Below, piece after piece: positions 1 to 9,864 of a stretch of DNA of 64,000 nucleotides. The DNA lies in contig WWBZ02000001.1 of assembly GCA_011503125.2 (NCBI GenBank), positions 248,001 through 312,000 of the forward strand, written 5' to 3'. The notes below the pieces were generated by a model. That model made no database searches and was not told the DNA's origin. It worked only from the letters and a program-made list of their open reading frames with translations. Both the position numbers and the translations under genes were made by a program. Source of the stretch: Botryosphaeria dothidea (taxonomy: Eukaryota; Ascomycota; Dothideomycetes; Botryosphaeriales; Botryosphaeriaceae). Numbering within the stretch: the stretch's first letter is position 1; each line of letters opens with the position of its first letter.

Positions 1-1841
1 CTACGTAAGTCCTGACCTCTCCTCGTCATCTTCCCGCTCTCTCGGCTCCAGTCTCAACCACATCTGCTCGTATCCCATATTGGCCACGCTCGCGAGCCTA
101 ACCCGGTGGCGCTGTCCCGTCTGCTTCTCATGTCATTGCCTCCCCCGTGCGTTTTGCGTAGCACAACGGAAGACGGGCCACCTCCCGCAAGCCATGATCG
201 ACGTGATCACTCGAAGCACAGCAGCAGATCTGAAGATCACTGTCTCAACCTCTCCTCTCGTCTCCCACCGCTGCAGGTACCGCCCGCCTCGCCCCCAGCT
301 GAGGTTTCAGGCCCTTCAGAGGAAAAAGAGACGCGATATTGCTTATTCCGAATGGGGTGTTCGACCGCCGCGGATCCCCCTGATGCGCCGCCTCTTTCTG
401 CACAAGCCTGCTAAATCCGGCTCCGCCTGTTTGGGATTCTGAGGCAGCTGAGCCGGCAACGGGCAATACCCTGGGAGCCGAGCCGCCGCCGCTGGCATGC
501 GCGAGCTGGTCACTCTGAACTTGAACACTGATCATATGCTCCCAACCCATTCGTTCCACCGGAGCGAGGCGTGCGCATTCATGCACCCGACCCGCCGCAA
601 CGGATACTTTCGTGTCCACATGAATGAATCGCTTGCTGGCTGGGGGCCTCGCAGCCTACTAGTGCCCTAGACCCTTAATTGCATCTGCTCCAACGCTCCC
701 CCGGCCCGCGACGTTATCGTTCTCCAGTGCGAGACGTCCAGCCTACCGCTTGTCACTCGCGCGAGCCAATCACGCCCCCAATGCGCCAGCGCATCACTTC
801 CCTTGTTGAGCCAGAGCAATCTCGTTGAATTGCCTGTTCTCCCAATTCTGCACCATTTGTAATCTCTTCCCAAAGAGCCCACCGCTGACGTCTCTTGGCA
901 CATGCTGGACAGGTCGACGACACGCGCCCCGCTGCGGCGCGTACCGATTTCACCGATGTCTCCTCGGTCCAGAAGTACGTGATGCCGCCCGACGAGTATG
1001 AGCATCGCAAGGACAGCGTGCTGGCCTGGAAGAAGGCGCAGAAGCTTGGCCGCTTCGACCCAGACGCGCCGAGCATCGAGGAGCAGAAAGTCAAGGCTCT
1101 CGAGCGCGAGGTCGACGAAAGAGGTACGCCCGTCAATATCCATTCTTCCATCTTGTCTATTTGACTTTTCGCCCCTTGCTTTTTCCTGATTTCCCTCCTG
1201 TTCGGCGTTGCTTGTGTTGCGTTGTCACTGTGGAGAAATGGGAAGCATGGTGGAGTCCGCTCCGGATGCATTCACCCGGCTCGCTTTTGCCTGGCCCCCA
1301 TCGCCATTCCTCTGCTTCTTGTTTACTCTCACGCCTCCGTTTCCCTTCGCTTCATCCTGCCCGTGCCCGTCCGTCAGCATTCGTAATCGATTTTCCGCAT
1401 CACCACAGCACAGCCCAGCTGAAAGCCCCGGCTCAAAACAAAATCACGGGCGCCACAAACCCTCTTGTTCCCTCAGATCAACGCCCGCCAGTCGACCCCT
1501 AATGTACATATTTAGACCCAACGAAACCTCACTAACCACAACCCTTCGGCTCCAAAACAGGCATCACCGTAGGCTCCCGCGTCCAGCTCCTTCCAGCCGC
1601 CACCGACGGCCGTCGCGGCACCGTGTCCTTTGTTGGTCCCATCCCGGAGCTCCCGCCGCCGGCGGGCCCGTGGGTGGGCGTGACGCTGGACGAACCGACG
1701 GGCAAGAATGACGGTAGCGCCAAGGGCGTCAAGTATTTCGAGTGCAAGCCCAACTGCGGCGTCTTCGTGAGACCGGAGAAGATTGAAGTCGGCGATTTCC
1801 CCGAGATAGACGAGTTCGCAGAGGAGATGGAGGAGATCTAG
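1..1841 (+). CDS. TBCB: Tubulin-folding cofactor B (Alp11/TBCB), 3' part; 5' end outside window
   Basis: Exons join(<1..4, 913..1123, 1561..1841). Cofactor B binds alpha-tubulin during tubulin heterodimer assembly and disassembly in the cytoplasm. Exon 2 encodes the conserved linker (DTRPAAAR, SSVQKY, SVLAWKK) that follows the N-terminal ubiquitin-like domain. Exon 3 encodes a CAP-Gly domain: GSRVQL, RRGTVSFVG, GPWVGVTLDEP, GKNDGS, GVKYFEC, then GVFVRPEKI. The C-terminus is acidic (EFAEEMEEI), resembling the EEY/F-like tail of this family. Phases agree: exon 1 ends in a complete codon and exon 2 ends one base into the Gly codon. Branch-site-like GCTGAC and ACTAAC precede the two acceptors. 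The ubiquitin-like domain must lie left of base 1. Both introns (908 and 437 bp) are long for a fungus. The downstream part is confident; the donor at base 5 is inferred from GTAAGT plus phase. Confidence 0.82.
5..912 (+). other. Probable 908-bp intron of the cofactor B gene
   Basis: The window opens with a perfect GTAAGT donor at 5-10. The next recognisable cofactor B codons follow ...GCTGAC...GGACAG at 882-912. Joining base 4 to base 913 keeps the phase (Tyr-Val-Asp-Asp-Thr-Arg-Pro), which matches the family. No ubiquitin-like exon could be found between the two sites. Most Pezizomycotina introns are under 100 bp, so a hidden short exon or an alternative transcript start remains possible. 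Confidence 0.5.
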
Positions 1842-2790
1842 GGTCGAAATGCTCCGTCACCAGCGTGTAAAAAAAAAAAAAAAAAAGCAGGATAGCTGTT
1901 TTGTGTATCACTGCAGCTAGTCCACTTCCGCTGAGATGAAGCGAGCGTATATATGATTGCCCGAATGCTGTAGCCGAATTTGATACCATAGCGAAAATCT
2001 ATACTGTTTGTTGCTGCGAAGTTATGACGCAAATACTACATCCGGAGGGTCCTCCGGCAATGCATTTCAGCGTCTCGGCATTGTGTCGACCGCTCCTCCG
2101 TATCGTTTCTGCCCTAGATGCAACCACCACAACCTTCTCCTTCATCCTACAACAGCCGCTGTTTCATTTAATGCTCGTCCCTCTCCCTGAACATTCCTCA
2201 ACCCCCACAATGCCAGCCTACTACTCCGTGAAGATCCCGCCCAGCCCCACGTGCTTTCCAATCTTACCACCTTCTCTTTCTGGAATAAACTCTGCCCAAC
2301 TTTTGACCTCAGCTTCCGCATCGGATAACAAATTTCTCGTTAAAAGTTTTTTTTCCTTGCCTAAAAAAAAATCCAATGAACTATTATCAATTGCAGGCGT
2401 AGCTAGGCACGCAGTCCGTCCGATCGATCCCTGACACAAAAGCGAGCGGGCCGGAGCGACCGGTCCACCGCCCATATCACTGTTCCGCATCCTACTTTTG
2501 CTAGGGTAGGAGAAACTATCAATCCGCCGACTTTCAATGCTTTCTTTTCTTCCCTCACGAAACGGAAAATAGCACCATAACATAGTAAGCAGAAAACCCG
2601 GCGCTATATTCCCGTAAACAAGGCCAACTCATTTCTTTCCCCCCCCCCTTGTCCGCCACATTATAGGCGTTCTCTCTCGCGTTTTGCTTTTTTTGCGTAC
2701 TTTCCCACCATGATCTACGACGCAGGGATAGCTTCGTTCCTTTTGATTCCTAAGAGCCGCCGTCCTTGCACTTCGGTCTCGGTTCAGCTA

Positions 2791-2841
<51 letters not shown>

Positions 2842-4195
2842 TGGCTGTTGACGCATCGACCGATTAGAAAAAACAACCTTGAACCATGGCCATACCTTAT
2901 TTCACCTCCAGCTTCCTTTTCTTATCCTCCTATATATCCAGACCTAGAAGCCGATCTACCACTTATCCCGTTCAGTGTGTCGCTTGAGCACGGATTTTCT
3001 TCATTTCTCTCTCTACATATTCCATCGCCCCCTGTCCTTTCTCACTTACGAGCTAGCGCAGGGGACTCCCTTCTCTCTGTTCCTGGAGCTGCAGGACTTC
3101 ACCGTACGGATCCCCACACACCCAAGAGAGCGTGGCGCCTCCGAGCTTCGTCATCAAAGTCGCTCACGACAGGGACTCTTAATTCCGACATCGGTCCAGG
3201 AGTTGTCATCCGTTCGGCGATAGGACTTTGTCGTTTGTTGTTCCTTTTCTTCGATTTTTCCTGGAAAAAAAAAAGAAAGTAAGACAAGGAAGAGTTCTGG
3301 AGAATCGGCGATATTCCTGGAGTCCTTCCGTGTTGTTACTTTCCCTCTCATCTTTCTATACAGAGAGATTGGTGGAGAATCAAACATCTGCCAGACCCAT
3401 ACTAGACTCCCTAAGTAGTGGTAATTAAACCATGATGCCCGGTTTCAATGAGGTGAATCAATCCATACATGCAAATGGAGAGAAGACAAACGATCAAAAT
3501 CCAGATTTTTGTTTTTTTGGAATCTATAGAATCAATGAGGATGCCATGCTCGTTGGGAAACCCTTCAAAAACATCGTGCGTGTGCACAGACTCTCCAGGG
3601 TGATGTTCTCATGAAAGCATGACAACTTCACCTATCACCCGAAGCCGAACTAACAGTACACCATTGTCTAGTTCTTCTAACGGGATTATTTCTGAAATGT
3701 ACATGATCTTCTAGATTTCCGCCCATTGTTTCTGGCAATATAATTTACTACACTTGCCTCACGGCACCGCGGCCACTGCAATACATATCATCATCTTTGA
3801 TCTCAACATGCAGTCCTCCATCCATTCTCCGCGAACAAGCAGAGCACAGAACCTGCTGCTAGCATCGAAGAGAAATGTGTGAAGTCTCTTCGTACACGGC
3901 ATATCGCAAACTTACGACCACACTGCCCACACATACATCGCAATTTTCAAGCATTTCAAGACTGTTTATGAGACGCATTCCTGCACTCTGCTCTATTCAA
4001 GAAGTCTCCAGAAATACTGGGGCATCGGCACCCGCCACAAGTAAATCAAACCGGGTATACCCTCAAAACCAATCCGCAACTCCAACCCAAGCAATGAACA
4101 CCTTCTTTTTTATGGTCTACTGTCCCATCACCCCGCTCACCCTACACACAAAAAACCACCATCCAAATTCGAACCCAAGAGAACACACACCCCAA
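1842..4195. other. Intergenic region between convergent genes
   Basis: These 2.35 kb separate the stops of cofactor B and ESS2. They hold an 18-A tract at 1869-1886, starting 27 bp after the cofactor B stop, a C tract near 2641-2649 and a TC microsatellite at 2794-2838. Open frames here are low-complexity and show no family features. No gene was recognised. Confidence 0.6.
2794..2838. repeat. (TC)n microsatellite
   Basis: About 22 near-perfect CT/TC units lie in the 3' intergenic region between cofactor B and ESS2. They create a spurious Leu-Ser repeat open frame. Confidence 0.95.
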
Positions 4196-5737
4196 TCACC
4201 CCGCCCTCTTCACCCTCGGCGTCGGCGTCCACCTCACCTTCTCCCTCTCCCCACCACTCCGCATCGGCGACGCATCCCCAAAAGCCCCAAACTCACCCTC
4301 CGCCCTCCTAGGCGTCCCCACCTTCGCGAACAGCCTCTGCGCCGCCGGCGTCAAACCGCCTCCTCTCCTGCTCGCCACGACCGGGCTGCTCGCAAACTTG
4401 GGCGTCGGCGTCCTCCCCGACCCCGCTGTCCCCTCGCCCCTGAGCGCCGCGAGCCTACCACCACCAGCACCAGAGCCAGCAACCTCGCCCCTCTTCGCTT
4501 TCGCGCTCTTGTCGACCAGCCGATGGTGCAGCTCCTCGCGCCGGCTGGCCTGCTTGATCGTGAACGGATTGGGGCCGGCGTCGGCCGTGACGCCCAGGCG
4601 CTGCAGCAGCGAGCTGTCGACCGCCGGCTCGGGCTCGTCCTCGTCGACGAAGGCGTAGCCGTTCACGCGGGGGGTCTCGCTGCCGGCGTACGCCGCCTCG
4701 GACGCCGCCGGGCGAGGACGGCCGCGGATGGCGTCGTCGACGGCCGACAGCGACGGCGAGGCGGGGGGCACGCTGCCGTGCGGGTCCGGGCCCGCCGGCA
4801 AGCGCGTGTTGTCGTAGACGATGGCACGGGGCGGGGCGGTGCTGGCGTCCTGGGCCGCCTGGGCGACGGTGACGAGCGCGTCCTCGACCGAGTCCGGGGG
4901 GAACATGAAGGCGTTCTTGGGCGCGGCGGGGCGGTGGTCGGGCATGGCCTTGCGCGCGTCGGCGTCCCGCTCCGTCTCTGGGTCCCTGCGCACGAGGGCG
5001 CGGTCGTTGTTTCCGATGCGTCCTCCTCCTCCTCCTCCTCGCCCGTCCTCGGCCTCCGCCTGCAGCAGCTTCTGCTCGCGCGCGCGGAACGCGATCTGGC
5101 GGCCGGACGCGATCTTGTTGCCGGCCCACAGGAAGCGGTACTTCTCGGCGCGCTTGCGGTTCTGGTCGTCGAGCAGCTTGTTGAAGCTCTCGTTGTCCTC
5201 CGACGTGTACTTGGCCTGGAACGCGTTCAGGCTCATACCGCGTACCTCGTCGCGGCGCCGGTCCGCCTCCGCGCGCGCCCGCCTCTCGTCGCCCGTCTCT
5301 TCTTCCTGCCCGCCTCTGCCCCCCTGCCTCGACAGCGGCGTCTCCCCGCCCCATCCCGTCGGCGTCTGGTCGCCGCCCACCCTCGGCGTCTCCAGTCCTA
5401 CACCCCTCCTGCCGAACCTGCGTCGCCCGTCCGGCCCCGGCGTCATGACGTGTGTGAGGCGCTGGGCGGCGTCGTTAATCCAGCCGGCGTCGGCGCTGTC
5501 GAGGGCGTCGAGGAACTCGGCTTGCGCGCGGCTCTCGAGCAGGCCCGGGAAGAAGTCGCGCGCGATGATGTGGTCGAGGGCGGCCGTGTACGTGTCTTCG
5601 TCGAGGACCTTCGGGGGGCGCTTGATTCGCTTGGTTGGGAGTTGCGCAGGCGGAGGCATGAGGGCGGATGCATTGTCGTCGGTGGCCGGGCGTTTGGTGA
5701 GAGCAGTGCTGTTCGAGGAGGAGGAGGAGGGTGCCAT
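4196..5737 (-). CDS. ESS2: ESS2/DGCR14 family splicing factor (Bis1-like)
   Basis: Single exon, 513 aa. ESS2 (human DGCR14, fission yeast Bis1) is a nuclear protein associated with late spliceosomal complexes. The N-terminus has the family signature: a short Ser-rich lead, basic KRIKRPPKVLDEDTY, then HIIARDFFPGLLES and a region around AQAEFLDALD. Further conserved blocks are SLNAFQAKYTSEDNESFNKL, the KYRFLW motif, the NAFMFPPD block, and the C-terminal segments with TPRVNGY, the FTIKQASRREELHHRLV block, and SPAAQRL-like TPAAQRLF. The ATG at 5737 is the first that places this conserved N-terminus at residue 1. The open frame runs further upstream but that part is promoter-like. GC is very high, giving long meaningless antisense frames. 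The gene is head to head with POP8. Confidence 0.9.
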   Translation of the reverse strand: MAPSSSSSNSTALTKRPATDDNASALMPPPAQLPTKRIKRPPKVLDEDTYTAALDHIIARDFFPGLLESRAQAEFLDALDSADAGWINDAAQRLTHVMTPGPDGRRRFGRRGVGLETPRVGGDQTPTGWGGETPLSRQGGRGGQEEETGDERRARAEADRRRDEVRGMSLNAFQAKYTSEDNESFNKLLDDQNRKRAEKYRFLWAGNKIASGRQIAFRAREQKLLQAEAEDGRGGGGGGRIGNNDRALVRRDPETERDADARKAMPDHRPAAPKNAFMFPPDSVEDALVTVAQAAQDASTAPPRAIVYDNTRLPAGPDPHGSVPPASPSLSAVDDAIRGRPRPAASEAAYAGSETPRVNGYAFVDEDEPEPAVDSSLLQRLGVTADAGPNPFTIKQASRREELHHRLVDKSAKAKRGEVAGSGAGGGRLAALRGEGTAGSGRTPTPKFASSPVVASRRGGGLTPAAQRLFAKVGTPRRAEGEFGAFGDASPMRSGGEREKVRWTPTPRVKRAG

Positions 5738-6211
5738 GGTGGTGTGTATGGCGATTGCGCGGCGCAAAGCGCGAGAGTGGGTGGGCGGTCGTGTACGTGG
5801 GTGGGTGGGAGTGAAGAGAAGTGTGTGGAGGCGTGGATGCGTGGATGCGTGTAAGCGGCAGCTCCGATCTCCCCCAAAAATGCGGCGGCGCGCGTCATTG
5901 CCGTTCAGCCCTACGGGAAAGAGAACTCTGCCACTTTTTTTTGCTCGTACGCGCCCCGCTCCACATTCTTTCCTCCACGCCTCACAATCCACACCTAGAT
6001 GCTCTGCAATCAATCTCGAAGCTGCAGCTGAGCACTGCCGGCCCCGCAACCTCCGCACGATCCGCGCATCCACCGCTACTCACAGCCCACAACCGAAGCC
6101 TTCTCCTCTCCGCCGCCGCCGCACTCGCCGCAAAAGACACCTCCGCAGCACCCTCACCACGCGCCCGCCCGCCAAACCGCTCAGCCAAACGAACCCCGCC
6201 AAACCTCCACA
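5738..6211. promoter_or_regulatory. Bidirectional promoter region of ESS2 and POP8
   Basis: Only 474 bp separate the two divergent start codons, so both promoters and 5' UTRs must lie here. The sequence contains GT/CA-rich stretches (GTGGGTGGG type near 5777-5850). No TATA box is obvious. Confidence 0.6.
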
Positions 6212-6673
6212 ATGCCGTCCACCCTCCCGCTCTCGCGCCCCCTCACAACGACAACGTCCTTCACCTCCACCACCTCGACCGCATCCACCTCCACCCACCT
6301 CCTCACCACCCACACCTCGCCCCCCAACCGCTGGACCTACATCCACCTCGCCCTCCACACGACGCCCCCGTCGCCCGCCCAGACCGCCGACGCCCTCTCC
6401 CTCCGCCAGCGCCTCACCGCCGCGCTCACACAGCACCTCGGCGCACACGGCGCGGCCGTGCCGGTTGACGTGCTCAAGATGGATGGGGGCGACGCGTGGG
6501 TGCGGGTGCCGCGGGAGGATGGGGCGGCGGTGATCGCGGCGGTGGGGGCGTGGGTGGGGGTTGAGGCGGAAGGGGAGAGGAGGGTCGGGATGGCGGTGAG
6601 GGGGTGGGGGGAGTGGTTGGCGGCGGTGGCGCTGGGTGGTGGTTGCGGGGGGCAGGATGTGTTTTCGGGGTGA
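6212..6673 (+). CDS. POP8: RNase P/MRP subunit Pop8-like protein
   Basis: Single exon, 153 aa. Pop8 is a small protein subunit of nuclear RNase P and RNase MRP, which mature tRNA and rRNA. The family core is visible after a Ser/Thr-rich N-terminus of about 35 residues: WTYIHLAL, RQRLTAALTQHLGAHGAA, PVDVLKMDGGDAWVRVPRED and AVIAAVGAWVG. This matches the Pop8-like Pfam domain pattern (flexible-loop DiLkv...vwiRvP). The ATG at 6212 has a purine-rich context and follows stop-free but non-conserved upstream sequence. The C-terminus is Gly-rich. The assignment rests on motif recall rather than a search, but motif order and length fit well. Confidence 0.82.
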   Translation: MPSTLPLSRPLTTTTSFTSTTSTASTSTHLLTTHTSPPNRWTYIHLALHTTPPSPAQTADALSLRQRLTAALTQHLGAHGAAVPVDVLKMDGGDAWVRVPREDGAAVIAAVGAWVGVEAEGERRVGMAVRGWGEWLAAVALGGGCGGQDVFSG

Positions 6674-7503
6674 GGTCTTTGAGGGGAAGGGAGGGGAAGG
6701 GTGAGGTTAAGGGTTTTGTCTTTTTCTTAGGGAGGTGGAGAAGGGAGAGGACTTCACGTTGTTGAGGCGTTGGAAGGTGTTTGGCCATACGGTTCGGGGC
6801 GGGCTGCGATGCTAGGCCGTCAGGAGTCTGCTCTTTATACGTCGAGCGTCCAAAACACGATTTGCGAGAGGATGAACAGACGAAGGGACGACATCATGGC
6901 ATTGGAAGATACCCAAGTTAAGAGACCAGGAAAGAAGAAATGAGACACGTCACGGGAAAAGAGGAACACGGCGACCAAAAATGTCAAAAGATATAGGTGC
7001 AAGAGTTGGTTTGGGTGGGGATGATATTTGAGAGAACCCAACCGCGAGTCGAGATAAACCGCGGTTTTGTAAAGAGACCAATGCAGAAAAACTCCTTGCC
7101 CGTCTTCTTCAAATTCATGAGAAAATAGCCAGTGAAGTGAAAGCGAGCTCCCGAGTAGAACCCAACTTTTTCCAGCCTTTCTGCCCTCTAGCAGCAACAC
7201 CAATTTCTTCACGTATCTAACCACAGATCCGACAATCGACTTTCCCATAGGCCTTTTCTTTTCTCCGCTCGTTACCGCGCGACTCAGTACTTTTTTTGAT
7301 ATCCGGGGACAAGTCCCTTGGATCCAGAAAGTGCATGATTGCCGACATGATACCCTGAGTCCTCAATTCCTCCCTCATCTGAAATGCGATCCCTTACGGA
7401 TCCTGGAGAAGTAATGCCCGAAATATCCGAAGTGCCGTGCATGACCCATGCCGATCGTTAATTACATACCACGAAAAAAGGAGATGAGAATCCACAACTC
7501 TGT
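6674..7503. other. Intergenic region between convergent POP8 and TIF6
   Basis: These 830 bp hold the two 3' ends. Just after the POP8 stop the plus strand is very G-rich (runs of GGG through about 6715). A hydrophobic minus-strand frame at 6835-7248 has no family features and is probably TIF6 3' UTR or spacer. Confidence 0.5.
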
Positions 7504-8760
7504 TTAGTAGAAAGACTCAACCATGCTCTCCTTGTTGGCGGTGTTGATGTTGCTGGGGCCCATGCCCTCGCCGAGGCGGAAGACAGATTCGATGACCGAG
7601 AGTTCTGTTGCCGTGGTGTCGAGGCCTATTTCCAAGAACGTCAGTACAATCGGTCATGACAAAATGTCTGAAAATATACGTACCTGTAACAGCCATCCAA
7701 TCGTTCACGACCATACCCGCACCCACGACCGGCGAACCTCTGTTGATGCTACCGGCGACGAGGGGCACCTGCAGCAAGCTGGACAGCTCGTCCTGGTCCT
7801 GGACGGAGGTCTTGGGGTGCACGATGCCGCCCTGGTTGCTGAGCGACATGTACGAGCCGACCAGGACGTTGTCGGCGATGGTTTGGCGGAAGACCTCGAC
7901 GCCCAGCACATCTGCGATTCTGTTGTTGAAAGTCAGCTTCGTCGTCCGTAATCCAACATGGACCATCCATGTTCTGCTTTCGGGCGGGAGGAGCCTCTCC
8001 CGCGCACTTGTCCGCGCAAAGCTCGAGAACAAGCCCGCAGAATCCTCCGCCTTCAAAATTTCACATGCCACCGAATAGCCCACCACTGCCCCTCCTCGCA
8101 GAGCCAGCCCATCCAAAGCAACAAAGTAAAAGAAAGCCACTCACATCTCCTCCGTCTCTCTCTCAATGTCCGGATGCACAAGCGCGACATGATCATTGCA
8201 GCAGATCACATTCCCTAGCGCGCTCAGGCGCTCCTCAATACGCTGGATGCGGACCTCGTCGGGGATGCTGTTGCGCAGGTGCTGCAGCTCCTGGTCCGTC
8301 GTCGACGTGGGCACCAGCAGGCCCTTCTTGTTGCCGGCGGTCAGGCGGCCGACGATGCGCGTGCCGGCGATGGTGGCGTGGCAGATGGGAATCACGTCCT
8401 GCAGCTCGGCCTCGAAGACCGAGTAAAAGTTCTCCGACGCGCCGACGGCGACGAGCGCGTACGAGTTGGTGAGGGTCGAGAAGACGCCGACTCTGTGAGG
8501 GGGAAAAAAAAGGAAAGCGTTAGTAAGGCTGAATTTTTTTTTGTGCGGGGTGGTTTTTGGGGAAATGTGTTGCGCAGATGCGGTTTGCAGGCAGGTGAAA
8601 GCTGAAGGAGTGAGTGAGAGCAAAAAGTGCGCGGTATGCGTCGCCAATGTGCTCGCCCTCCCTCCCTCACTGCCTGAGGACTGCCTGCATGGTGGGGCAA
8701 AAAAGGAACAGAAGACAGTACGCACTCGTTTGAGTTCTCGAATTGCGCGCGAACCGCCAT
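7504..8760 (-). CDS. TIF6: Eukaryotic translation initiation factor 6 (eIF6/Tif6)
   Basis: complement(join(7504..7625, 7684..7919, 8145..8492, 8726..8760)), 246 aa, the canonical eIF6 length. eIF6 binds the 60S subunit, is needed for its biogenesis and prevents premature joining to 40S. Exon 1 encodes [11 protein letters not shown]. Exon 2 encodes [56 protein letters not shown] and [18 protein letters not shown]. Exon 3 encodes [36 protein letters not shown] and [16 protein letters not shown]. Exon 4 holds the conserved tail with [12 protein letters not shown] and the terminal VESFY. All four exons join in phase and give an unbroken pentein-fold protein. Introns are 233, 225 and 58 bp. The ATG at 8760 gives the invariant N-terminus. 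Confidence 0.97.
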
Positions 8761-9864
8761 GATTGCAGAATTCTTGTCTTGTATACTGGTACTCTCCGGT
8801 AGATTCGGCGAAAAGGGACGGGTTGGTGAGAAGTTGTTGGTGAAGGTCGCGAGGGCAGAGGTGTGTGTGAGCGGCGGGTGTGTTGTTGCGGCAAGGTCGC
8901 GGTGCTGCAAGAAGGTTTTATGACGATTTCAGACACGCTGGGCCCTGTCCCCGCCGAGCCCAGCCGCACTTTTCCCGGCGGGCAGCGGATCGCCCTCCGT
9001 CCGCCTGGGCCTCACGCCACTGCACTCCAGGCCCTCCATCTCACACCTTCTTTCTCTTTTGCCAGTCACACAGCTCGGAACAATTACCACCCTGGTAAGT
9101 CACCGACCACTGACAGAGCCTGAGGCATACGAGCCTATGCATCCTTTGCACTGTATATCGGAAGGGGCGCACGAAAGCAACGGAAAAGTTCCAATTTCCT
9201 CATTATGGTTCATCGTGACGCATGAGTCACTGCCTAGCACCGCCACGTCCTCTGACCAAAATAGGAAATCAACCACCGCGCGCGAAGAGTCACCATGCCA
9301 GTACGACCCCCTTTTGTATTGTGAGCCTCAAGCAATCTCAGCCTGAGGCAGCTCTACTACATAAGGCACGACATGTACTGCTGAATGCTTCCATCAACGA
9401 ATCCTTCATCACTCTGAATCCTTTCAACATCATGTAGTCGATTCCACCTGCATGACTGCTTCAATCTGTCACGAGCGTGCATTCAGTCACCTTGCGACAC
9501 TCCAGTACTTCAACGACATACGAACAATGAAATAGGAAATCAACGTATTGGACAACTGCATGCTGCAAACCCTCCTATGCCAAACCAAAAGCCCGCGCAG
9601 TAAAAAGAATCGCTTCGAAAAAAAAAAAACGCCGTTTGGATGCAAAATGCCCGCTGCGCCCTTCTGTCAAACATAACGAAGAGGGGTAGAAAACAATAAC
9701 AGGGGGATCGAAAAGCACAAAACTGACTACCAAATACTGCCTCCTGGCTGCTTGGTCCCATTTGCTCCCAAGCCATTCGAAAAGCAGCTTCCCAAGCGAT
9801 TTTAATTACCCCGTGCAAGCCAAATGATTATCCACCCGCGTTCCCAATCTCTTCTCCCACGCAA
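8761..9864. other. Intergenic region (5' of TIF6, 3' of the RG-rich gene)
   Basis: 1.1 kb between two minus-strand genes. The half next to 8760 is the TIF6 promoter and 5' UTR; the other half is the 3' UTR of the gene ending at 9865. No coding sequence or RNA gene was recognised. Confidence 0.5.

Noticed and set aside
2710..3282. 190-codon frame containing a Leu-Ser repeat
   Set aside because: Created by the TC microsatellite; no other features.
3875..5854. 659-codon plus-strand frame antisense to ESS2 (and a 570-codon frame at 4821-6533)
   Set aside because: Arg/Pro/Ala-rich composition caused by high GC; the minus strand carries the conserved ESS2 protein.
6835..7248. Hydrophobic 137-codon minus-strand frame that could be a membrane protein
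   Set aside because: No conserved pattern, and it lies just downstream of the TIF6 stop where a 3' UTR is expected.
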